Part shown: piece after piece, positions 38,785 to 47,604 of the stretch
Layout of the letters: each line of letters begins with the position of its first letter
Numbering within the stretch: the stretch's first letter is position 1
Assembly: GCA_027459625.1 (NCBI GenBank)
Contig: DAIDHP010000017.1
Location: 1-64,000 of the forward strand
Length of the DNA stretch: 64,000 bases
From: Chthonomonadales bacterium
Lineage (GTDB): Bacteria; Armatimonadota; Chthonomonadetes; Chthonomonadales; CAJBBX01
Direction: 5' to 3'
The notes under the pieces: generated by a model
Database searches by the model: none
Seen by the model: the letters and a program-made list of their open reading frames with translations, nothing else
What the model was told of the DNA's origin: nothing
Translations under genes and position numbers: made by a program

Positions 38785-41700
38785 ATGTGGCTCACGCAAG
38801 TTTCCATTCGCAGACCCGTCTTCATTTTAATGGTGGTTTCAGCGTTGATCGTGCTTGGATTGAACTCTTGCATGAAAATGCAAGTTGAGTTGAATCCCAA
38901 CGTCAATTTCCCCTATATTAATGTCATCACCAGCTATCCCGGAGCGGGTCCAGAGGAAGTGGAAACTCAGGTGACCAAGAAGATCGAAGACGCGGTGGCT
39001 AGTGCGAACGGGATCAAGCAAATCACTTCGAGCTCTCAAGAGGGGCAATCCGCCGTAAGCATCGAATTCAACCTCGGAGTGAACAGCGACGTCGCCGCTG
39101 CGGATGTTCGTGACAAGGTGAGCGCCGTTCGAGGGCAATTGCCTACCGGATGCAAAGACCCAGTCGTCTCTAAGCTTGATTTGAATTCCATGCCCATTCT
39201 CTACTATGGTTTATCCGGCAAGCGGAACAGCAGATATCTCCGAGACCTGGCGGATAACTACATTCAACCAAGACTAAGCCAAATTGAAGGCGTAGCCGCA
39301 GTTTCCATAACCGGTGGCAATGTTCGTGAGATTCAGGTGGAAGTGAATAAGGATCAACTGGACGCTTACGGCATCAGTATTCTCCAACTCGTGCAACTTA
39401 TAGAGGCGAACAACGTGAACTTCCCTGTTGGACATGAGATAGAAGGGAACAGGGAATACAATGTGCGTATCGTAGGCGAATTTCCCAATATCCAAACAAT
39501 CGCGAATACCCGATTGCACATGCCGAACGGTCAAATGGTGCGGTTAGGCGATATCGCCACAGTGCGGGATACCGTGGAAGAGCAACGTGATATCAGCCGT
39601 ATAAACGGTAAGAACTCCGTGGTGATCGTGATTCAGAAAACAGCCGACGGCAACACAATCCAAGTTGCTGAGGCTGTTCGCAAGGAGGTGAAAACACTAG
39701 AAACCGAGTTGCCGCCAGATATCAAGTTCGTTTTAAACCAGGATTATTCCGTCAACGTGCAGGATTCCGTTAATGACGTTGAGACAAGCTTGATATTAGG
39801 CGCTTTGCTCGCGGTTATCGTTGTATTCCTCTTTCTTCACAACATCCGCGGAACGGCGATCGTCGCACTCGCTATTCCCACCTCGATAATGGCTACATTC
39901 CTTCCCATGTACGCTTTTGGATTTTCTCTGAACACAATGACCATGCTCGCTCTGTCGCTAGCCGTCGGGATATTGGTGGACGATTCTATTGTGGTGTTGG
40001 AGAATATCTACCGACATCTCTCTCGCGGGGAGGAACCGGTGGAGGCGGCGTTCAACGGCAGAAGTGAAATCGGCTTGGCAGCGATTGCGATTACGTTCGT
40101 GGATGTGGTTGTGTTTGTCCCAATCGCTTTTATGGGTGGAATCACCGGACAGTTTTTCAGGGGGTTTGGTTTGACGGTCGCTTCCGCCACTCTGTTCTCT
40201 CTTTTCATGTCCTTCACACTCACTCCGATGCTGGCATCCAGATGGTATCGCTCCGGCGAGGCTGTGGAGGCGAAGCACGGCGTTTTCGGAATGGTGAATA
40301 GGTTCTACAAGGCTCTCGATAGGATTTACCGCAGAGCGTTGGACTGGTCCTTAAGGTTTCGTGGAGTGATTATATACACCGGGGGCGGGGTGCTTGTTCT
40401 TGTATTTGTGGCGGTGGCGGCATCCTTCAGTCATAGTTATGCGGGTGTTATCCAGGTGGGGATATTTTTCCTGTTATCCGGCATTTTGCTGCTGTGGAGA
40501 TATCGTTTTTTCGGTCTGATTGTTATCGGGTTTGGCATTGCCGCAACGATTTTGGCGTTTACCATCGGCGTCACTGCTAATCATCCTCTCCTGCTGTTCC
40601 GTTTTGCACCGGATCAGGATCAGGGTCAAGTATCCATACAGGTGGAGTTACCGGCGGGAACCTCCATCGGAAAATCCTTGAAGGTGGAAAAGCAGATAGA
40701 GCAGGATATCTCATCGGTGAATGATGTTCAGAACTCCTTCGTGGAGATCGGCGCATCACAGGCGGGCATGCTCGGCATAGCAAGCATCGGACCGCAGTAT
40801 ATCACGATGAGCCTCAAGCTTCGAGATAAAATGAGTCTTCTCGACAGCATTAATCCATTCGTAAACAAGTCCAACTTGCGTACCATTCCCGATACACAAG
40901 TGGCGGATATCATTCGTTCGAAAATCGGGCAGATTCCCGGCGCGATCACGAAGGTGGCTGCCGTCAGCGGTTTCGGAGGGGGTTCCGCTCCTCTGGAAAT
41001 CGACATACTTGGAGATAACCTCAACCATTTGAATGCGTTGGGTATGCAAGCGCTTGCAATTTTCAAAGCCGAACCGGGTGTTATTAATGCGGATACATCC
41101 AGCAGATTAGGCAAGCCTGAGCAAAGAATCATCATTGATCGAACCAAGGCGGCGTCCTTTGGACTCACGATATCAGATATCGCGAACGTGATGCGCACTG
41201 CGATCGAGGGGAATGATGATGTGGTATATCGTGAAAACGGGAATGAGTACAAAATTCGCGTGCAGTATGCGGACAAATATCGCCACAACGTGGGGAATAT
41301 CGGGAATATCGTTGTTGGAAATGCTTTGACTTCAAACGGATCCGTTCAACCCATACGCTTAAGCGATGTGGCGGATATCTATCTTAGCACCGGTCCAACG
41401 AAGATAGATCGCATGGATCGACAAAAGGTGGTTAAGATCACCGCGAACATCAAACCCGGATACGCTCCTGGTAATATGCAATTGGACCTTGATAAGAAAC
41501 TTGCCGCTCTCAAATGGGGGCATAATCGTTATAAATGGGGCGGTGAGAACCAAATGCAATCGGATGAACAGGGATATATGTTTTCCGCTCTCGCCTTGGC
41601 GATCGTTCTGGTCTATATGTTAATGGCTGCGTTATTCGATAATCTTTTGTACCCCTTCATCATCATGCTTGCACTACCTCAAGCTTTAATCGGAGCGTTG

Positions 41701-42102
41701 ATAGCGTTAATGATTACCGGATACGCTTTAACCATTGTATCGATGATTGGCATCATCATGCTGGTGGGGTTGGTGACCAAAAACGCCATATTGCTGGTGG
41801 ATTATATCAACACGCTACGCTCTCGAGGAATAAAGCGAAATGACGCGATACTCGAGGCTGGCCCAACGCGTTTGCGTCCGATTCTGATGACCACCATTGC
41901 GATGATATTCGGTATGCTGCCGGTTGCAATCGGAATCGGTCACGGCGGTGAATTCCGTGCTCCGCTAGCGGTAGCGGTTATTGGGGGAATGCTATTATCC
42001 ACGATGCTGACTTTGCTTGTTATCCCGTGCGTATACACATATTTCGACGACTTTAATCTATTCCTTTCCGCCAAGGTGTTTCGCCGGAAGAGATCAGAGT
42101 AA
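38785..42102 (+). CDS. RND efflux transporter permease (AcrB/HAE1 family)
   Basis: IRRPVFILMVVSALIVLGL; YPGAGPEEVETQVTKKIEDAV; LALSLAVGILVDDSIVVLENIYRHL; MLVGLVTKNAILLVDYIN. Confidence 0.96.
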   Translation: MWLTQVSIRRPVFILMVVSALIVLGLNSCMKMQVELNPNVNFPYINVITSYPGAGPEEVETQVTKKIEDAVASANGIKQITSSSQEGQSAVSIEFNLGVNSDVAAADVRDKVSAVRGQLPTGCKDPVVSKLDLNSMPILYYGLSGKRNSRYLRDLADNYIQPRLSQIEGVAAVSITGGNVREIQVEVNKDQLDAYGISILQLVQLIEANNVNFPVGHEIEGNREYNVRIVGEFPNIQTIANTRLHMPNGQMVRLGDIATVRDTVEEQRDISRINGKNSVVIVIQKTADGNTIQVAEAVRKEVKTLETELPPDIKFVLNQDYSVNVQDSVNDVETSLILGALLAVIVVFLFLHNIRGTAIVALAIPTSIMATFLPMYAFGFSLNTMTMLALSLAVGILVDDSIVVLENIYRHLSRGEEPVEAAFNGRSEIGLAAIAITFVDVVVFVPIAFMGGITGQFFRGFGLTVASATLFSLFMSFTLTPMLASRWYRSGEAVEAKHGVFGMVNRFYKALDRIYRRALDWSLRFRGVIIYTGGGVLVLVFVAVAASFSHSYAGVIQVGIFFLLSGILLLWRYRFFGLIVIGFGIAATILAFTIGVTANHPLLLFRFAPDQDQGQVSIQVELPAGTSIGKSLKVEKQIEQDISSVNDVQNSFVEIGASQAGMLGIASIGPQYITMSLKLRDKMSLLDSINPFVNKSNLRTIPDTQVADIIRSKIGQIPGAITKVAAVSGFGGGSAPLEIDILGDNLNHLNALGMQALAIFKAEPGVINADTSSRLGKPEQRIIIDRTKAASFGLTISDIANVMRTAIEGNDDVVYRENGNEYKIRVQYADKYRHNVGNIGNIVVGNALTSNGSVQPIRLSDVADIYLSTGPTKIDRMDRQKVVKITANIKPGYAPGNMQLDLDKKLAALKWGHNRYKWGGENQMQSDEQGYMFSALALAIVLVYMLMAALFDNLLYPFIIMLALPQALIGALIALMITGYALTIVSMIGIIMLVGLVTKNAILLVDYINTLRSRGIKRNDAILEAGPTRLRPILMTTIAMIFGMLPVAIGIGHGGEFRAPLAVAVIGGMLLSTMLTLLVIPCVYTYFDDFNLFLSAKVFRRKRSE

Positions 42103-42295
42103 TCCAACCTTATATTCATACCATCTAAGAAGGTAATATAATGGAAATACGGGAGTGGGTTATCTTCTCGCCATAACCCTTCCTCTTATCATTCTCTCCA
42201 AGCTATTCCAGAAATACGCCAATCGATATGGTGTGCATTCGTGCGCACCGGACATCTATTTTTCATTTCATTACTAATAGGGGCCTCTCCGGGGG

Positions 42296-43231
42296 TTGAA
42301 AAAAGGGATGCATATGCTCAAACGTCTTAATTTGAACAGTTTGATTCTCGATTCCTCGCGAAGATTGATACATTGCAGCCATATATCGCTATTGTCCACT
42401 TATTATCCTGATGTCAATTTATGGGATGTCATAACGGACATTCATATGTTGGAGAATGCGATTCAGGAGCTTGTAAACCTGTCATGTTCCAGAATGTGCA
42501 ACGGGTCCAAGTGTTTTATCGAAACGCAAAATATCACGCTTAACCATAACTATTGCAGCACACATGCGGACGTGGCGCCGGGAGATTACGTGACGCTTCT
42601 TTTGTCCGATAATGGCAGGGGATATACGGAAAACGAGTTGCAGTTATTGCTTTCGAAGCCTTTGAAAGACGGAGATGTGTCGATGGATCAGTCATTCTTG
42701 GAAAAATGTCAAGTCTTCGCCACGATGAATCGGGGCGCATTGCATGTTTATAGTGAGGTCAATAACGGAACCACGTACAAAATGTATATACCTCGTGCGA
42801 TGGAAGGAAGGCGGAAGGATGATGCGGAATGGATGGAAAGTTTGCCGAAGGGGAATGAGACGGTTTTAATTGCCGAAGATGACACCCCACTTTCTGAAAT
42901 ATGCTTGACCGTGTTGAGACAGTATGGATACAGAGTATTGAGCGCCTCCAATGGAGCGGAAGCTCTTCAAGTCGCAAAAGAATATCCCGACCCTATTCAT
43001 TTGTTGATCACCGATCTTATCATGCCCAACATGGCCGGGGATGAGCTATATAAAACGATTCATAATATACATCCAGAAACGAATGTCCTCTTCACCTCAG
43101 GATATACGCGCCATGCACTCGTTCAACAAGGGGTGATGACCGAAAAAGGGTATTTCCTTCAGAAACCCTTCTCAAAAGCCGGGCTCTTGTGGATGGTGCG
43201 ATCCACATTGGAAAACCCTCAAACAACGTAA
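42296..43231 (+). CDS. degenerate HATPase domain fused to response-regulator receiver
   Basis: N-half LSDNGRGYTENEL...TTYKMYIPRA; C-half TVLIAEDDTPLSEICLTVL...LLITDLIMPNMAGDELY...LFTSGY. Confidence 0.75.
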   Translation: MKKGMHMLKRLNLNSLILDSSRRLIHCSHISLLSTYYPDVNLWDVITDIHMLENAIQELVNLSCSRMCNGSKCFIETQNITLNHNYCSTHADVAPGDYVTLLLSDNGRGYTENELQLLLSKPLKDGDVSMDQSFLEKCQVFATMNRGALHVYSEVNNGTTYKMYIPRAMEGRRKDDAEWMESLPKGNETVLIAEDDTPLSEICLTVLRQYGYRVLSASNGAEALQVAKEYPDPIHLLITDLIMPNMAGDELYKTIHNIHPETNVLFTSGYTRHALVQQGVMTEKGYFLQKPFSKAGLLWMVRSTLENPQTT

Positions 43232-43239
43232 GAGTGGTG

Positions 43240-44034
43240 TCAGGAAATAGGCAGCGTATCTCCGATTTCCCGCTTTATGTCATCAGCCGTGAGCAATCGA
43301 AACTTACTCTCCCGATTTGTATGTCTATCCAATAACCCTATTTCCAATTGCATGGTTTTCAGCGCGGTGTCAAGAAATACGTTTTCCTCAGATTCATGGA
43401 CTTCGGTGGAAACTTGCTTCTCGTCCGCAACAAGTGATTTACGCTTGGAGGAACTCTCCAACGCCCCAGCGGCCCAAGTGGTTAATGCGGTTCTAATGGC
43501 ATGGTTCAATGTGCATTCGGTTGAATAATCGGAAAGGGTTTCCAGCATTTTATCTTCAGCCTCCCATGTTCCCGCAACAACGGCGTAGCCGGAGCGCTGA
43601 GAAAACTCCCCGTCGTAATTCAATATAAGAAAGAGATCGCGATTCGGAGTTTCCCCCATCTCGCCGAAAATGGCGCGGATCACTGCCGGTGCGTTCAACG
43701 TATCGCCAAACAGTTTTTTCAAAGGCGGACTGAGAGAGAAACCCACGAGTCTATGGGCGGTGATATCGTCCGGGCTGCGTTCGTATCCCTCACGATGCGC
43801 CACGTCAATGGCGCCAATTCTTATGGATTCAATATCCGATTGATTCCCAATGGCTGAGTAGATAAGACGATCATATATTTCAAATATTTTACGTTGAGAT
43901 TTTCGAAGTGTGAGCAAAAGAAGACCATCGTTAAAGCTCAGACCCACCACCGGGCTGCCTTCGTTGAGTTTATCTTCCACGTAATCTTTTCTATGACTGA
44001 CCGCTTCGTTAAAATCAAACGGACTATATACCAT
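43240..44034 (-). CDS. prcA: 20S proteasome alpha subunit
   Basis: Follows the beta gene on the same strand; SPVVGLSFNDGLLLLTLRKSQRKIFEIYDRLIYSAIGNQSDIESIRIGAIDVAHREGYERSPDDITAHRLV matches the bacterial alpha-subunit pattern. Confidence 0.85.
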   Translation of the reverse strand: MVYSPFDFNEAVSHRKDYVEDKLNEGSPVVGLSFNDGLLLLTLRKSQRKIFEIYDRLIYSAIGNQSDIESIRIGAIDVAHREGYERSPDDITAHRLVGFSLSPPLKKLFGDTLNAPAVIRAIFGEMGETPNRDLFLILNYDGEFSQRSGYAVVAGTWEAEDKMLETLSDYSTECTLNHAIRTALTTWAAGALESSSKRKSLVADEKQVSTEVHESEENVFLDTALKTMQLEIGLLDRHTNRESKFRLLTADDIKREIGDTLPIS

Positions 44035-44072
44035 ACTTGCACCTAATGAAAGCTAAGAATGTGATGCGAGAT

Positions 44073-44867
44073 TTACGCATCAAGGGAGTTGATATCTTGT
44101 GTGATGTTTCGGAGGATTTCCTCTGGAATATCGGCAATGCCATCCGCATCGATTTTTTTCGCCAAGGGCAATCTTTTCGCCCATCCACCAGTGGCGGCGT
44201 CCAAGTCCGCGGCGATATCCAGCATAATCAGCGCCTCGCGCAGCGCCTCCTCCAAACTCATCTCATGAAACGGCTTTTTTGTCTTCACTATATAATCGAA
44301 AACACCTCGTATTTGAACCGACCCGCTTCCAGCCGCACCGAATTCCGTGCTTTCGAACCTTGCGCCCATACCGTCGTAAAAGAATATCCTGCCGGTATGC
44401 ATAGCCACGTCATATGAACTCAGAATAGGGATGAACCCCCCGATTCCCTGAAGCGCGGAGGGCAATCCTGCTGCAATAACCCGGGAGAGTTCCGAGAGTT
44501 TGCCTTCAAGGCTCATGGGTTGCAATTGAGAGCGCTCGAAGTATTTAAAGGAGTGACGAAGGTATTTCACCACATCCATCGCTCGCCCGTATGATCCGGA
44601 TATCGCAAGGAGGGTGTAATCATCTATTGGGAGCGATTTTTCCGCCCTGTCGTACATGACAGCGAAATTGGCGGTAGCCCGTCGATCGCCCACGTTTATC
44701 ACCCCTTCGCGGTACTTAACTGCAATTACAGTGGTGCCGTGAATGTCGGTAATGGGGGATGCTCCCGAGGGAATTGCGTATTCCTTGCCTAGCCATTCAG
44801 GGGGAGTGATAACAACTTCGCTTAACGGGCGTATCATCTCCAACAGGTTCGAATTGCCCATTATCAC
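44073..44867 (-). CDS. prcB: 20S proteasome beta subunit
   Basis: Propeptide then HG|TTVIAVKYREGVINVGDRRAT (Thr1, Asp17), EKSLPIDDYTLLAISGSYGRA (Lys33), GAAGSGSVQ. Confidence 0.93.
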   Translation of the reverse strand: MIMGNSNLLEMIRPLSEVVITPPEWLGKEYAIPSGASPITDIHGTTVIAVKYREGVINVGDRRATANFAVMYDRAEKSLPIDDYTLLAISGSYGRAMDVVKYLRHSFKYFERSQLQPMSLEGKLSELSRVIAAGLPSALQGIGGFIPILSSYDVAMHTGRIFFYDGMGARFESTEFGAAGSGSVQIRGVFDYIVKTKKPFHEMSLEEALREALIMLDIAADLDAATGGWAKRLPLAKKIDADGIADIPEEILRNITQDINSLDA

Positions 44868-45049
44868 TCCCCACTTCTTTGGCGATATCTTCGAGCGGTG
44901 TCCGGATCAATACGCTTCATACGTTTCAACAGGTCACCAACATCCGGACGCTTGACGTCTGGCTTGGTTGGACCGCCGTCGTCCCCTTCCTTCCTCATCG
45001 GTTCGGCGGGCATGGGGCGACGCACTCTCTCTTCAAATTGAAATTCCAT
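44864..45049 (-). CDS. UBact-type (Pup-like) protein modifier
   Basis: 61 aa MEFQFEERVRRPMPAEPMRKEGDDGGPTKPDVKRPDVGDLLKRMKRIDPDTARRYRQRSGE; C-terminal RRYRQRSGE; stop overlaps the GTG start of the proteasome beta ORF. Confidence 0.88.
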   Translation of the reverse strand: MEFQFEERVRRPMPAEPMRKEGDDGGPTKPDVKRPDVGDLLKRMKRIDPDTARRYRQRSGE

Positions 45050-45055
45050 TTTATT

Positions 45056-45091
45056 CCCTCCTTCCTCTCTATAGTATACGAGGAAGGAGGG
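45056..45091 (-). promoter_or_regulatory. 12-bp perfect hairpin occluding the UBact Shine-Dalgarno
   Basis: Minus strand CCCTCCTTCCTC-gtatactataga-GAGGAAGGAGGG-AATAAA-ATG; AGGAGG lies in the 3' arm; no U-tract follows. Confidence 0.7.
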
Positions 45092-45118
45092 ATTCTGATT
45101 TCCTTAGAGTGAAAATCC

Positions 45119-46246
45119 TTAGGCTTTTAACTTTTTCATTTCGGATTTTAACTTGGAGATGCTGTCTATGTTGGTGGGATCTATGTCGTTAAGAAATGCC
45201 GCGTAGATGCTCACATAGTCGCCGAGGTAGAATAGGCTGAACATTTTCGCCAAAAGCGAGTCTCCCTTCGCCCACGCCTCGTACGATGGGGTGTGTCCCG
45301 CAAGCTTTTTCATTACTTCCACGCGTCGTGCAATCCTCGGCTGGGTGGCGGTTTCCGAAGGGTCGCGGAGGTAGATCAGTATCCATCTGGGAGCCTGTTT
45401 GCGACATTTCTTCCAAGCCAGAATTTCATTGTGATTCTGTTCGGGAAATACATTTGCAAAGGCATGTTCCTTGGCGTTTTCGTTAAACTGGCACTTCCAA
45501 CGAACAGCCACCACACCTCTATATCCCTGACTGCCGTATATCACGGGTATGCGTCCGTCAAGCTGAATCGCCAACTGTTTCGCAGTATTGTTTTCAATCG
45601 GAACATCCGTGGAGTACTCCTTGTTCAGATCGGCGAGCAATTGCATGGTTTCTTCAATGTCCTTGCTGATGGGGCGGGAAAACAACCCGAGGTGAGACAG
45701 CAATGAAAGCATGGGGAAGAACATATATCCCGTAGCAGTACGAGGGGGTTGTCCGCCGGGAATGGTACAGACCGGAAACCCATCCCTGTTCGCTCGTTCC
45801 GCCAACTCCCCTCCGCTGGTCACGCAGACGATTTGGGCGTTGCGTGCGCGCGCCTGGTTGTAGGCTGAGAGCGTCTCTTCCGTGCCCCCTGAATAGGAAG
45901 CGCAAATTACCAGGGTGTCCTTGCCTGCGAACCCAGGAAGAGTGTAGTCACGATTGACAATCATCGGGATGTCGCCATATTCCTCCATCAAGATTCGAAG
46001 CATATCCCCGCCAATCGCCGAACCTCCCAAGCCGGAGAGCACGATGTTGTTGATGGGGCGTTTTCTCGAAAGTCCTTGGATGGCGAATTTTTCACCGATC
46101 TCATAAGCTGTGCGGCATTGTATGGGGAAATCAGCGGTAAGTTGAAGGATATTGGACGGGTCTAGTTGACGCATTGCGGCAATATCATCCAAAACCGATT
46201 TTGATTGCAGCATCATAAATCTCCTTTTAGGATGTTGGATTCGCAA
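45119..46246 (-). CDS. bifunctional phosphoglucose/phosphomannose isomerase
   Basis: NNIVLSGLGGSAIGGDML; VICASYSGGTEETLSAY; QNHNEILAW. Confidence 0.88.
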   Translation of the reverse strand: MRIQHPKRRFMMLQSKSVLDDIAAMRQLDPSNILQLTADFPIQCRTAYEIGEKFAIQGLSRKRPINNIVLSGLGGSAIGGDMLRILMEEYGDIPMIVNRDYTLPGFAGKDTLVICASYSGGTEETLSAYNQARARNAQIVCVTSGGELAERANRDGFPVCTIPGGQPPRTATGYMFFPMLSLLSHLGLFSRPISKDIEETMQLLADLNKEYSTDVPIENNTAKQLAIQLDGRIPVIYGSQGYRGVVAVRWKCQFNENAKEHAFANVFPEQNHNEILAWKKCRKQAPRWILIYLRDPSETATQPRIARRVEVMKKLAGHTPSYEAWAKGDSLLAKMFSLFYLGDYVSIYAAFLNDIDPTNIDSISKLKSEMKKLKA

Positions 46247-46315
46247 TAACGGCCCAATGGCTAAGCGTTGAAGGCAACTAGCATCGGGCCGGGTTTTGCA
46301 GCGGATAATTTGTTA

Positions 46316-46567
46316 TTATTTAGCCACGAAATTCAAAAATGCAATGTGGCGCGCACGTTTGATCGCTTCGCTCAACAGACGTTGATGTTTTGCGCATGTT
46401 CCCGATGAGCGTCTCGGATACATTTTGCCCCGTTCGCTCACGAATTTACGAAGCTTTGCATATGACTTGTAATCTATGCTCGTGACTTTATCCACGCAAA
46501 ACTCACAAACCTTTCGGCGCGGTTTGCGAAATTTGTTTGGAGCGCGTTTGCGCACGACGTTATTCAT
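46316..46567 (-). CDS. rpsR: 30S ribosomal protein S18 (Cys-containing form)
   Basis: [62 protein letters not shown]. Confidence 0.97.
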   Translation of the reverse strand: MNNVVRKRAPNKFRKPRRKVCEFCVDKVTSIDYKSYAKLRKFVSERGKMYPRRSSGTCAKHQRLLSEAIKRARHIAFLNFVAK

Positions 46568-46631
46568 CTATACCCTTTCTCATAGGGCCCCCATAGGGAA
46601 GACCCCTTAAAATTGACAAGTTGGAAAAGGA

Positions 46632-47069
46632 CTATTCCTCTGCGAAGGGATCATAATCCTCGGGTTCCGAAGTTTTAGAAGATTGCGGAATGTTTTCCCG
46701 GACAGGGGCGACGTGGTCCATTTCAGCAGCATCCGTTCCCTGGGATTTCGGTCGATCCAATCCTTGAACGTTATCGGCTATGATTTCCGAGGTTTTACGC
46801 TTGGAACCGTCTTGCGCGTCCCATGTGCGAACTTGCAAACGCCCTTCCACGAGAATCAACCGTCCTTTGGTGATGTAACTGTTTATGAATTCCGCAGTTT
46901 GTCTCCATGCCACCACATCAAGGAAATCCGTCTCCCGCTCGCCCGTATCCTGATTTTTTCGCGGGCGATCAACCGCAACCGAAAAACGGACAAAGGGGAT
47001 TCCACTTGAGGTGTATTTTATTTCCGGGTCACGGGTAATTCTCCCGATGATAATAATGTGGTTTAACAT
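46632..47069 (-). CDS. ssb: single-stranded DNA-binding protein
   Basis: MLNHIIIIGRITRDPEIKYTSSGIPFVRFSVAVDRP; acidic tail DYDPFAEE. Confidence 0.95.
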   Translation of the reverse strand: MLNHIIIIGRITRDPEIKYTSSGIPFVRFSVAVDRPRKNQDTGERETDFLDVVAWRQTAEFINSYITKGRLILVEGRLQVRTWDAQDGSKRKTSEIIADNVQGLDRPKSQGTDAAEMDHVAPVRENIPQSSKTSEPEDYDPFAEE

Positions 47070-47129
47070 TTCTCCGCTCCTTCGTCTTCTTGGACATTCA
47101 TGGATGGGTGTGTCAGTAATCAGAGGGTG

Positions 47130-47432
47130 TTACTCTTCGTCTTCGTTTTGGCGCACGATAATATGTCTGAAGACATCGTCGCTGATTCGAAATACGCGAT
47201 CAAGCTCCTTGGGTACGTTGGTGTCTGCAACGAAATTCATCAGGATGTAAATGCCTTCACGATGACCGTCAATTTCGTAAGCAAGTCGCTTTTTGCCCAT
47301 TTCCCATTTACCGGCATCCGTTACGGAGCCGTTCATGTCAGTAACGATCTTGGAATACTTGTCAATGATGGGCTGGAGTTGTTCGTCCGTTAGTTCCGAA
47401 TCCACAATGTACATCGCCTCGTAGTGGCGCAT
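47130..47432 (-). CDS. rpsF: 30S ribosomal protein S6
   Basis: MRHYEAMYIVDSELTDEQ; GKWEMGKKRLAYEIDGHREGIYILMNF. Confidence 0.96.
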   Translation of the reverse strand: MRHYEAMYIVDSELTDEQLQPIIDKYSKIVTDMNGSVTDAGKWEMGKKRLAYEIDGHREGIYILMNFVADTNVPKELDRVFRISDDVFRHIIVRQNEDEE

Positions 47433-47460
47433 GGTTCTTTCACCTCCCCTCGGTCTATGG

Positions 47461-47530
47461 CTCCGGCGCTATCCGGAGCAGGAAGGAGTATGCCCGATGT
47501 ATAATTCGGGGGACGGCTTTACACGCCGTC
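47461..47530 (-). promoter_or_regulatory. structured 5' leader of rpsF (three consecutive hairpins)
   Basis: CTCCGG/CCGGAG, CCCGA/TCGGG and GACGGC/GCCGTC stems between promoter and rpsF. Confidence 0.45.
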
Positions 47531-47553
47531 AAATACTCTTTTCAATTGCGTTC

Positions 47554-47583
47554 ATTATACCAGACGTTCGCGTGAAAATGTAA
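47554..47583 (-). promoter_or_regulatory. sigma-70-type promoter of rpsF operon
   Basis: Minus strand TTACAT, 18-nt spacer, extended -10 TGGTATAAT. Confidence 0.6.
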
Positions 47584-47604
47584 TTCGACATCCCGCTAAA
47601 TTTA

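Noticed and set aside
45056-45091. Hairpin before UBact as an intrinsic terminator
   Set aside because: No U-tract on either strand; instead the 3' arm contains the SD
46250-46291. CGGCCC...GGGCCG hairpin downstream of rpsR
   Set aside because: Possible terminator or leader element, but imperfect and without a U-tract on the coding strand; left uncalled
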